This document shows, piece after piece, positions 15,339 through 22,204 of a stretch of 34,800 nucleotides of DNA (position 1 is the stretch's first letter; every line of letters begins with the position of its first letter). The notes under the pieces are model-generated. The model saw only the letters and a list, made by a program, of their open reading frames with translations. It was not told the origin of the DNA and ran no database searches. The stretch lies in NCBI RefSeq assembly GCF_002198675.1, contig NZ_MWLL01000206.1, forward strand, positions 1-34,800. Direction: 5' to 3'. The position numbers and the translations under genes are program-made. The DNA is from Kineosporia sp. R_H_3. GTDB taxonomy: Bacteria; Actinomycetota; Actinomycetes; Actinomycetales; Kineosporiaceae.

Positions 15339-16525
15339 GGCGTTCTCCTGTCGGGGGTCTGGGCAGGGGTGCGTGCGGTGCGCGTGCGTGCCGTGCGTAC
15401 TGCGCGGGGGGTGCGTGCCGGGCGGGAGCGCTCGACGAGCCACCCCGCGATGTCCGGCCAGATGAGCCCCTTGGCCTTGGAGCCGGCCATGAGGCCGATG
15501 TGGCCGCCGGGCCGGTCGAAGTGCGTGAGGTCGGTCGTCGAGACCATGGACAGCACGGGCAGGGTGCCCGCGCGCGGCGCGATGTGGTCACCGGCCGCGG
15601 TGACGACGAGCACGGCCTGGCGGCGGATCGCGCCGAGGTCGACCTGCCGTCCGCGCAGCGTCAGCGTGCCGTCGACGAGCCGGTTCTCCTTGTACATCAA
15701 CCGGATCCAGTCCCGGAACGCAGCCTGCGGGAAGCGCGGGTTGTCGGCGACCCACTTGGCCATCGCCTGGTAGGCGACCTTGTTCGCCGTCCCCTGCCGG
15801 ACCTGCCCGAAGAGCCGGCGCTTGGTCGTCAGGTAGTTCGTCACCGGCTTCATGAGCTTGTTCGCGGTGTCGACCATCGGGCCCGGGACGCCCTCGTGCG
15901 CCGTCGCGACCCGGTCGGCGTCGAACGACGGCCGGCCGACCCACTGCCGGTAGAGGCTGCCGGAGGTGTCGAGCGGCATCGTGAGGAGGACGAGGTTGCG
16001 CACGGCGCCGTCCGGGTGGAGCGCCGTGTACATCGCCGAGAGCGCGGCGCCGATGCACCAGCCGACGACGGAGACCTCCGGGCTGCCGCTGGCGCGCACC
16101 GTCTCCCGGACCGCCCAGTGCAGCTCGTCGCAGACGTAGTCGGCGACGCCCATGTCGGCGTCCTCCTCGCCGGGCACGCCCCAGTCGACGAGGAAGACGT
16201 CGAACCCCTCGCCGAGCAGGAACTCGACGAACGAGCTGCCGGGGCGCAGGTCGAAGATCTCCGGCCGGTTGATGAGGGCGAAGACGAGCAGCACCGGGAC
16301 GGCGTGCCGGCGGTCCGCGCTGCGGTACCGGTAGAGGGTCGTCTTGCGGTGGGTCCAGACGACGTCGCGCGGCGTCGCGCCGATGACGGCACGGTCGGTC
16401 GTGAGGAGGATGTCCGCCGTCCGGGCGACGTCGAGCGGCAGCCGGGCGGCACCTCGCGCGACCGAGACGGCGTCCTGCGCCAGCCCGCCGACGAGCTGCC
16501 CGACGCGGCCGGTCAGCGTGCTCAC
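15335..16525 (-). CDS. phaC: Class III-like PHA synthase catalytic subunit
   Basis: A 396-aa PHA synthase that would polymerise 3-hydroxyacyl-CoA at the granule surface. The lipase-like box is GWCIGA with the nucleophile Cys157. The aspartate is in TAAGDHIAP and the histidine in PGGHIGLMAG. The segments RYRSADRRHAVPVLLVFALI and FDVFLVDWGVPGEED are typical of short (class III/IV) PhaC. The GTG start overlaps the stop of the PhaE-like gene (GTGA). The last 30 residues are a low-complexity Arg/Thr/Ala/Pro tail that is unlike the rest and runs over the phaB ribosome-binding site. Confidence 0.85.
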   Translation of the reverse strand: MSTLTGRVGQLVGGLAQDAVSVARGAARLPLDVARTADILLTTDRAVIGATPRDVVWTHRKTTLYRYRSADRRHAVPVLLVFALINRPEIFDLRPGSSFVEFLLGEGFDVFLVDWGVPGEEDADMGVADYVCDELHWAVRETVRASGSPEVSVVGWCIGAALSAMYTALHPDGAVRNLVLLTMPLDTSGSLYRQWVGRPSFDADRVATAHEGVPGPMVDTANKLMKPVTNYLTTKRRLFGQVRQGTANKVAYQAMAKWVADNPRFPQAAFRDWIRLMYKENRLVDGTLTLRGRQVDLGAIRRQAVLVVTAAGDHIAPRAGTLPVLSMVSTTDLTHFDRPGGHIGLMAGSKAKGLIWPDIAGWLVERSRPARTPRAVRTARTRTARTPAQTPDRRTP

Positions 16526-16962
16526 CGGGAGGTCCGGACGGTCGCGCCGTTGCGGGGCGCCGCCGCGCGTGCCGCCCGCGCCGGCCGGGCGGCCCGGGCG
16601 TCGTCCGAGGGGTCGTCCGAGGTGTGGTCCGGCGGGAAGTCCGGGACGGCGAGCCGCCCGGAGATCTCCTGCACCTCCTGGAGGAGCCGTTCGAGCTTGT
16701 CCTCGGTGCGGGCGAGCTGGCGGGCCAGCCCTGTGACGTCCGCACGGGCCGCGAACCGGGTCAGCCGGACACCCCGGTCGACGACGGAGTTGGCGACCCC
16801 GGCGAGGGCCATGACGTTCGTCGCCGTCGTCGCGAGCAGCTCGGCGAAGACGTTCGAGCCGACGGCCTGCTCGGCGAGCGCCGCGGCCTTCGCCTCGGCC
16901 TGCTCGTAGAGCGCGAGGAGCTGGGTCAGCGGCGTGGGCGGTGCCGCGGGCGGGCCGCTCAC
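16522..16962 (-). CDS. PhaE/PhaR-like PHA synthase subunit
   Basis: A 146-aa helical protein encoded between thiolase and phaC, overlapping each by 4 nt (GTGA at both ends). An Ala-rich helix (LYEQAEAKAAALAEQAVG) is followed by FAELLATTATNVMALAGV and then a charged amphipathic helix, DVTGLARQLARTEDKLERLL, that resembles the end of class III PhaE subunits. The C-terminus is a disordered Arg/Ala-rich tail. It is much shorter than classical PhaE (about 350 aa), nearer to PhaR or a phasin in size. Its position suggests it forms the synthase complex with PhaC. The GTG is chosen by the overlap and the start of the helical region. Confidence 0.65.
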   Translation of the reverse strand: MSGPPAAPPTPLTQLLALYEQAEAKAAALAEQAVGSNVFAELLATTATNVMALAGVANSVVDRGVRLTRFAARADVTGLARQLARTEDKLERLLQEVQEISGRLAVPDFPPDHTSDDPSDDARAARPARAARAAAPRNGATVRTSR

Positions 16963-18170
16963 GCCGACGCCCCGCGCTCGAGGAGGGCCGCGATGCCCTG
17001 GCCGCCGCCGATGCACATCGTCACGACGGCGTACCGGCCGCCGGTGCGGGCGAGCTCGTGGAGCGCCTTGACGACGAGGATCGCGCCGGTCGCCCCGATC
17101 GGGTGCCCGAGGCCGACGCCGCTGCCGTTGGGGTTCGTGCGGTCGGCCGGCAGGCCGAGGTCGCGGGAGACGGCGAGCGCCTGCGCCGCGAAGGCCTCGT
17201 TGACCTCGAAGACGTCGATGTCGTCGACGGTGAGCCCGGCCCGGTCGAGGAGCTTCGTCACGGCCGGCACCGGACCGATGCCCATGTACTTCGGCTCGAC
17301 CCCGACGTGCGAGTAGGCGACGAGGCGGCCGAGCGGGGCGACCCCGAGCCGGTCGGCGGTCGCCCGGTCGGCGAGGACGACGGCGGCCGCGGCGTCGTTG
17401 ACGCCCGAGGCGTTGCCGGCGGTGACGCTGCCCTCGCGGGCGAACGCCGGCCGCAGCTTCGCGAGGTCCTCGACGGTGACGTCGGGGCGGGTGTGCTCAT
17501 CGGCGGAGAAGAACGTGGAGCCCTTGCGGCTCCTCAGCTCCACGGGGACGATCTGCCCGGCGAACCGGCCCTCCGCGGTCGCCGCGGCGGCGCGGTGGTG
17601 GCTCTCGACGGCGAGCGCGTCCTGGTCCTCGCGGCTGATGCCCCACTTGCCGGCGACGTTCTCCGCAGTGATGCCCATGTGGCAGTCGTCGAACGGGTCG
17701 GTGAGGGCGCCGACCATGGCGTCGATCGTGCCGCCCGGGCCCATCCGCTGCCCCCAGCGCAGCCCCGGCAGCCAGTACTGGGCGCGGCTCATCGACTCCG
17801 CCCCGCCGCCGACCGCGACGTCCGCCTCGCCGAGCGCGACGGTCTGGGCGGCGGACACGATCGCCTGCAACCCGCTGCCGCACAACCGGTTCACGGTGAG
17901 GGCCGGGGTCTCGACCGGCAGGCCGGCGTTCACGGTCGCGACCCGCGAGAGGTACATGTCGCGGGCCTCGGTGTGGATGACGTTGCCGAAGACGACGTGC
18001 CCGACGGCGTCGGCCGCGACGCCCGAGCGGGCGACGGCCTCCTTCGTCACGAGGGCGGCGAGGTCGGCGGGCGGGGTGTCCTTGAGGCTGCCGCCGTACT
18101 TGCCGATCGCCGTCCGGACGGCGGAGAGGACGACGACGTCGCGTCGTCCGGGTGCGGTCTGCTCGCTCAT
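16959..18170 (-). CDS. phaA: Acetyl-CoA acetyltransferase (beta-ketothiolase)
   Basis: A 403-aa thiolase that would condense two acetyl-CoA to acetoacetyl-CoA. The acyl-accepting Cys97 lies in NRLCGSGLQA, the active-site His in NGSGVGLGHPIGATGA, and the second Cys in CIGGGQG near the end. The ATG has GGAGG about 6-10 nt upstream. It is the first gene of the PHA synthesis operon, and its stop overlaps the next gene's start. Some thiolases of this family act in fatty-acid degradation, but the operon supports the PHA role. Confidence 0.87.
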   Translation of the reverse strand: MSEQTAPGRRDVVVLSAVRTAIGKYGGSLKDTPPADLAALVTKEAVARSGVAADAVGHVVFGNVIHTEARDMYLSRVATVNAGLPVETPALTVNRLCGSGLQAIVSAAQTVALGEADVAVGGGAESMSRAQYWLPGLRWGQRMGPGGTIDAMVGALTDPFDDCHMGITAENVAGKWGISREDQDALAVESHHRAAAATAEGRFAGQIVPVELRSRKGSTFFSADEHTRPDVTVEDLAKLRPAFAREGSVTAGNASGVNDAAAAVVLADRATADRLGVAPLGRLVAYSHVGVEPKYMGIGPVPAVTKLLDRAGLTVDDIDVFEVNEAFAAQALAVSRDLGLPADRTNPNGSGVGLGHPIGATGAILVVKALHELARTGGRYAVVTMCIGGGQGIAALLERGASA

Positions 18171-18267
18171 GGGGGCCTCCTGGGTGCGACGGGGTGCGGT
18201 CCGGCACCGCTGCGGCCGGCGCGGCAGTGGTGGGGCCGAGGTGCGGCAGGGGTGGACGACGTGGGTG

Positions 18268-18313
18268 ACGAGGTGACGGCCGGGGCCGGCTGCCGCACCG
18301 GCCGTCACCTCGT
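18268..18313. repeat. 16-bp perfect stem-loop in the pha leader region
   Basis: ACGAGGTGACGGCCGG pairs perfectly with CCGGCCGTCACCTCGT across a 14-nt loop. It lies 98 nt before the thiolase start codon. In the minus-strand transcript it would be a stable leader hairpin, perhaps an attenuator or stability element; as DNA it could be an operator. Confidence 0.75.
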
Positions 18314-18567
18314 TCTCCAGTGAGAGTGCGGGGCGCCCGCCCGCACCTCAAGGCACCTGCGCCCCGGTCGGGACGGGCGCGAGGGCTGCGGCGTCACACG
18401 GTCGTGATCCCGCGACGAGCGGTCGGACCTGACCGTTACGCGCATGTGACCGCGACGACACACGCCTCGATTGCACTACCGGGCGGTAGGAGCAGGCCCC
18501 GGGTCGTTGCCTCCGGGACGCTCCCGCCCTGTTCCGCCAGGTGTTCCCCCACGTGTTCCTGCACGCG

Positions 18568-18611
18568 GAACGGGCCCCGGTCCGACCGTGTGGTCGGACC
18601 GGGGCCCGTTC
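18568..18611. terminator. Strong bidirectional terminator hairpin
   Basis: A 20-bp perfect stem with a 4-nt GTGT loop; the arms contain ACGGGCCCCGGTCCGACC and its complement. It lies 203 nt after the ring-opening amidohydrolase stop, the nearest gene end, and insulates the carbamate kinase operon from the pha operon. The flanking AA/TT gives only a short U-tract. Confidence 0.7.
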
Positions 18612-18813
18612 ACCCCGTCCCCGGGCGCAGCCGACACCCGCCGACGCCCTCTTCCGGCGGGCGCCCCCTGCCTGCACCCGGTGAGAGCCTTCGCCGTCGG
18701 CGCCCCTGCTCCAAGGGGGCGAACGGCCCGCACCCGCCGGGCGGCGCGCTGCCGCGCCGTACGGTCACCGGCGGACGACGAGCGGAAGGGGACCGTACGA
18801 CGTCGTCCTGTGC

Positions 18814-19965
18814 TCAGAGGGCCGGCGGCCGGTACCCCGTCGGCTCGCCGGGGCCGAGGTCGACGACGGCCGCGACGGGACCGCCGCCGTCCGGGCCCTG
18901 GTGGGCCGCCGAGACCGAGACGAACGCGGCGGGGTCGCCGGTCACGGACGCCGTGACGCCGCCGACGCACGACTTGATCTGGCGGTGCCAGTGCACGTCG
19001 GAGTCGTCGAGCATCGCGTTGCGGCGGCCGCGGACCTGGCCGTCCTGGGACGCCTCGCACTTGAGGAAGACGTTGACGAGCCGCCCCGCCAGGTCGCTGT
19101 GGTGCGGGCGGTCGGGCAGGTCGAGGCCGGCCGCCCGGATCGCGTCCCAGATGCCGTCGGCGTCGAGGGCGTCGCGCATGACGGCGTGGCCGATCCGGTA
19201 CCGGCCGCCGACCCCGACCGCGTTGCCGACGACGACGACCTGCGCCTGGTCGAGCTCGACGCCCGAGGAGCACGACGCGACCGAGGAGTACAGCGAGCGG
19301 TCGTGCATGACCTGCTCGTCGGTGACGCCGTCGATCTCGCCGAGCGCGAGCGCGATGCCGAGCGCGGTCGTCCCGTTCGAGAGGTCCATCGACTCGTGGG
19401 TGTGCTCGGTCCAGACGCTCTTCCCGCGGGACTTCGCGTCCCGGATCGTGTGGATCGTCAGCAGCGGGGTCTTCGTCTGGACGTAGTGCACGTCGTCCGG
19501 GTCGGTGATGCCCGCACGCTCCATCGCGACCTTCACGGCGGCGGCGACCTTCTCGACCATCGTCACCCGGCCGATGTCCTCGGGGAGCAGCTGCTCGCTC
19601 ATCGCGAAGCCGACCGTGAGCCGCGGCTCGTCCTTCGCCAGGCCCGCGTCCGGGTGGTCGGCGGGGATCGTCGCGAAGATCGTCGCGTGCGGCGAGAGGA
19701 CGCCGTCCGTGCCGCCCGACCAGACGATCGGCACCTGCATGACGGCGTCGTGGTCCCGGGTGCCCTTGGCCATGAGCACCTCGCGGAACGCCCGGTCGGC
19801 GATGATCCGGGTGTAGTCGTTGACCCCGCCGTTGCCCTCGGTCTTGCCGATGACCGCGACGACCCGGTCGGCGTCGAGCACGCCGGCGTCGACGAGCTCG
19901 GCGAGACCCGAGGCGTCGCTCACCGTCTTCAGGGCGACCTTGCGGACCTCGATGGCGTCGGGCAT
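18814..19965 (-). CDS. Ring-opening amidohydrolase (cyanuric acid hydrolase/barbiturase family)
   Basis: A 383-aa member of the AtzD/TrzD/barbiturase family, which opens cyanuric acid or barbiturate rings by hydrolysis. The three homologous domains are visible. The first has Lys41 in GKTEGNGG and Ser83 in [13 protein letters not shown]. The second has Lys165 in VQTKTPLLT and a Ser in ASCSSGVEL (231-234), matching the catalytic Lys-Ser pair of characterised members. The third has IKSCVGG and [13 protein letters not shown]. Cyanuric acid and barbiturate cannot be told apart by eye, and other substrates exist. The ATG has AAGGA 6 nt upstream and lies 16 nt after the carbamate kinase stop, so the two form an operon. 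Confidence 0.85.
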   Translation of the reverse strand: MPDAIEVRKVALKTVSDASGLAELVDAGVLDADRVVAVIGKTEGNGGVNDYTRIIADRAFREVLMAKGTRDHDAVMQVPIVWSGGTDGVLSPHATIFATIPADHPDAGLAKDEPRLTVGFAMSEQLLPEDIGRVTMVEKVAAAVKVAMERAGITDPDDVHYVQTKTPLLTIHTIRDAKSRGKSVWTEHTHESMDLSNGTTALGIALALGEIDGVTDEQVMHDRSLYSSVASCSSGVELDQAQVVVVGNAVGVGGRYRIGHAVMRDALDADGIWDAIRAAGLDLPDRPHHSDLAGRLVNVFLKCEASQDGQVRGRRNAMLDDSDVHWHRQIKSCVGGVTASVTGDPAAFVSVSAAHQGPDGGGPVAAVVDLGPGEPTGYRPPAL

Positions 19966-19981
19966 GGGATGTCCTTGTCTC

Positions 19982-20968
19982 TCAGAGGGTCTCAGGGGTT
20001 CTGACTGGGTCTCGACCGTGCGGTGCGGCGGTGACGACCGTACCGGCGACACCGGCGACGGCCTGGCTGATCCGGTCCAGGGACGTGATGGCGGCGTGCG
20101 GCCGGCCGGCCTCGACGAAGCGGCAGACCGCCTCGACCTTCGGCCCCATGCTGCCGCTCGCGAACTCGCCGGCGGCCGCGTGCGCCCGCAGCTGCGCGGC
20201 GGTGACGTGCTCGAGGGGGCGCTGCGCCGGCGTGCCGAAGCCGACCATGACGTGGTCGACGTCGGTGGCGACGACGAGGACGTCCGCCGCGAGCGCCCGG
20301 CCGAGCATGGCCGCGGTGAGGTCCTTGTCGATGACGGCCTGGACGCCGACGAGCCGTTCCGCGCCGTCCGGGCCCTTCTGCCGCACGGTCGGGACGCCCC
20401 CGCCGCCCGCGCAGACGACGACGAAGCCGGCGTCGAGCAGGGCGGCCGCCGCGGGCGCGTCGAGCACCTCGAGCGGTTCCGGGCTCGCCACCATGCGGCG
20501 CCAGCCGCGCTCGCCGCGGTCGGCCCAGACCTGGCCGTGCTCGACGAGCACCGCGGCCTCGGCGGCGGGCAGGTAGCGGCCGATCGGCTTGGTCGGGTGC
20601 GTGAAGCCGGGGTCGTCGCCGTCGACGACGGTGCGGGTGACGAGCGCGGCGACCCGGCGGCCGAGGCCGCGCGCGGCGAGCCCGGCGTCGAGGGCGTCGA
20701 GGAGGAGGGCGCCGATCGTGCCCTGCGTCTGGGCGCCGCACCAGTCGAGCGGCACGGGCGGGACGACGGCCGCGGCGAGCTCGTTCTTCACGAGGAGGTT
20801 GCCGACCTGCGGCCCGTTGCCGTGCGTCACGACGAGGTCGTGCCCGTCGGCGACGACGCGGACGAGCGCGGGGACGGCGGCCTCGACGGCGGCGCGCTGG
20901 TCGGCCGGCCGCGCGCTGCCGTCCGGCGCGGTCATGGCGTTGCCGCCCAGCGCCACGAGAACCCGCAT
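19982..20968 (-). CDS. arcC: Carbamate kinase
   Basis: A 328-aa amino-acid-kinase-fold enzyme that interconverts carbamoyl phosphate plus ADP with carbamate plus ATP. It shows [11 protein letters not shown] at the N-terminus, [42 protein letters not shown] and [12 protein letters not shown]. The family usually ends arginine-deiminase or purine/allantoin-type pathways, but no carbamoyltransferase is nearby; the partner here is the ring-opening amidohydrolase. The ATG at 20968 is favoured over one at 21013 because GGN-motif homology starts there and TAGCCT ends 7 nt upstream, giving a leaderless mRNA. Confidence 0.87.
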   Translation of the reverse strand: MRVLVALGGNAMTAPDGSARPADQRAAVEAAVPALVRVVADGHDLVVTHGNGPQVGNLLVKNELAAAVVPPVPLDWCGAQTQGTIGALLLDALDAGLAARGLGRRVAALVTRTVVDGDDPGFTHPTKPIGRYLPAAEAAVLVEHGQVWADRGERGWRRMVASPEPLEVLDAPAAAALLDAGFVVVCAGGGGVPTVRQKGPDGAERLVGVQAVIDKDLTAAMLGRALAADVLVVATDVDHVMVGFGTPAQRPLEHVTAAQLRAHAAAGEFASGSMGPKVEAVCRFVEAGRPHAAITSLDRISQAVAGVAGTVVTAAPHGRDPVRTPETL

Positions 20969-20975
20969 GGCCGCC

Positions 20976-20981
20976 AGGCTA
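20976..20981 (-). promoter_or_regulatory. -10 box for leaderless arcC transcript
   Basis: Minus-strand TAGCCT precedes the ATG by 7 nt. Its TAG is at the same time the stop codon of the solenoid protein gene upstream. Confidence 0.5.
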
Positions 20982-22082
20982 GGAGGCGGCGCGACCTGTG
21001 CGGGACGGCACATCCTGACGCGGCGGGCGCGCCGGCGTTGTCACGTCGTGGTCGGCCGGCTCGTGGCGCAGCCAGGCCCAGCGGTCGACGGGGGCCGGAC
21101 CGCGCAGGTCGAGGTCGCGCCGGCCGGTGCGCTCCGGTCCGGGCAGCGGCTCGACGGGGTCGAACGGCCCCCAGGAGACGTCGGCCCTGCGGTCGACCGC
21201 CAGCCCCTCGAACCGGACGGCACCGCCCTCGACACGGGCGCCGTCCAGGCTCATCCGACCGTCCTCGACATGGGTCATCGTCAGCGACACCAGGCCCGCC
21301 GCGACCCGCAGGTCGTCCATCCGCAGGGCGCCGGACTCCACGGTCGCGGCGCTCACGTGCACGTTCCCGCCGTCGACGGCGAGGTCGTCGAGCCGCACCT
21401 CGCCGCCGCTCACCCGGGTCTCGTGGAGCGACAGGTGGCCGCCGGTGACGTGCACGCCCCGCAGCGACAGCGTGCCCGTGCCGATGCTGCCGTCGCGCAG
21501 CCAGAGGCAGCCGTCGGCGAGCCGGGCGCCGTCCAGGGTGACCCGGCCGTGCCCGGTGACGACGAGCCCGTCGACGCAGGCCTCGCCGCCGTCGACGGCG
21601 AGGCCGGTCGCGTCGAGCCGGCCCGCGACCTCCAGACGCGTCATCGAGAGCGCCCCGCCGGTGACCCGGACGTCGCGCACGTCGAGCGTGCGGCCGGCGG
21701 GCACCCGGACGCTGTCCAGCCGGACGGTGCCCGCGGTGACGACGATGCCGGACAGGTCCCCGGCGAGCTCGCAGCGGGAGAGGTCGACGTCGAGCCCGCA
21801 CCAGGTCGTCGGGGCGTCCGGGTCCGTGAGGTGCTCGCGCAGGGTGCGCAGGAGCTCGCGCCGCGCGTCCCGGTCCGCGCGCACCTGGCGCTGGGAGCCG
21901 GTCGCGGCCGGGCTGCGCAGGTAGGCGCCCAGGACGTGGACGACGGGCTGCCGCAGGGTCGGGTGCTCGTCGGCGAGCCGGACGAGCCGGAGCAGCCCGC
22001 CGAGCCGGACCCGCGCGAGGGCGTGCTCGACGAGCGCGGTCGCCGCCGTGAGCTCCTCGCGCGCCTGCGGGTCCAGTGCCAT
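20979..22082 (-). CDS. Dodecapeptide-repeat beta-solenoid protein
   Basis: A 367-aa cytoplasmic protein of unknown function. The N-terminal 120 residues are helical (LRQPVVHVLGAYLRSP and RELLRTLREHL) and resemble the head region of actinobacterial pentapeptide-repeat proteins. Residues from about 138 to 317 are about 15 tandem units, mostly of exactly 12 residues, of the form (L/V)xLxxxxVxGGx, for example LSLRGVHVTGGH and LSLHETRVSGGE. This regular hydrophobic pattern predicts a right-handed beta-solenoid. The C-terminus is a Pro/Arg-rich tail. The ATG follows TACCGT by 7 nt, suggesting a leaderless mRNA. Its TAG stop lies in the arcC promoter. Confidence 0.75.
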   Translation of the reverse strand: MALDPQAREELTAATALVEHALARVRLGGLLRLVRLADEHPTLRQPVVHVLGAYLRSPAATGSQRQVRADRDARRELLRTLREHLTDPDAPTTWCGLDVDLSRCELAGDLSGIVVTAGTVRLDSVRVPAGRTLDVRDVRVTGGALSMTRLEVAGRLDATGLAVDGGEACVDGLVVTGHGRVTLDGARLADGCLWLRDGSIGTGTLSLRGVHVTGGHLSLHETRVSGGEVRLDDLAVDGGNVHVSAATVESGALRMDDLRVAAGLVSLTMTHVEDGRMSLDGARVEGGAVRFEGLAVDRRADVSWGPFDPVEPLPGPERTGRRDLDLRGPAPVDRWAWLRHEPADHDVTTPARPPRQDVPSRTGRAAS

Positions 22083-22089
22083 GCCGTCG

Positions 22090-22095
22090 ACGGTA
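22090..22095 (-). promoter_or_regulatory. -10 box for leaderless solenoid-gene transcript
   Basis: Minus-strand TACCGT is followed by 7 nt and the ATG. There is no Shine-Dalgarno site. Confidence 0.45.
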
Positions 22096-22204
22096 CGGAG
22101 CGTGACCCGGCACGCACAGCGGAGCAGCCTGCGGTTCGCCCGTGCGGGGGACATCGTGGACCCCTCCGTGGGCACGACCACCCGGACGGCCCAGCGGCCG
22201 CCGG

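Larger units (their letters stand above)
18171..18813. other. Gene-free region upstream of the pha operon
   Basis: 643 bp without a convincing gene; the open frames here lack ribosome-binding sites and recognisable motifs. It holds the pha operon promoter/leader, a 16-bp hairpin (18268-18313), a small CTACCG hairpin (18476-18489) and a 20-bp perfect terminator stem (18568-18611). The stretch 18420-18480 is relatively A+T-rich and is the likeliest promoter area, but I cannot fix -35/-10 elements. Confidence 0.6.

Noticed and set aside
18447-18464. CRP/GlxR-like site TGTGA-N6-CGACA upstream of the pha operon
   Set aside because: Only the left half matches TGTGA-N6-TCACA; the right half has two mismatches and there is no central TA. 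It is too weak to call.
18320-18813. Possible small genes in the gene-free region
   Set aside because: The frames on both strands lack ribosome-binding sites, have Arg/Pro/Gly-rich composition, and run across the strong hairpin.
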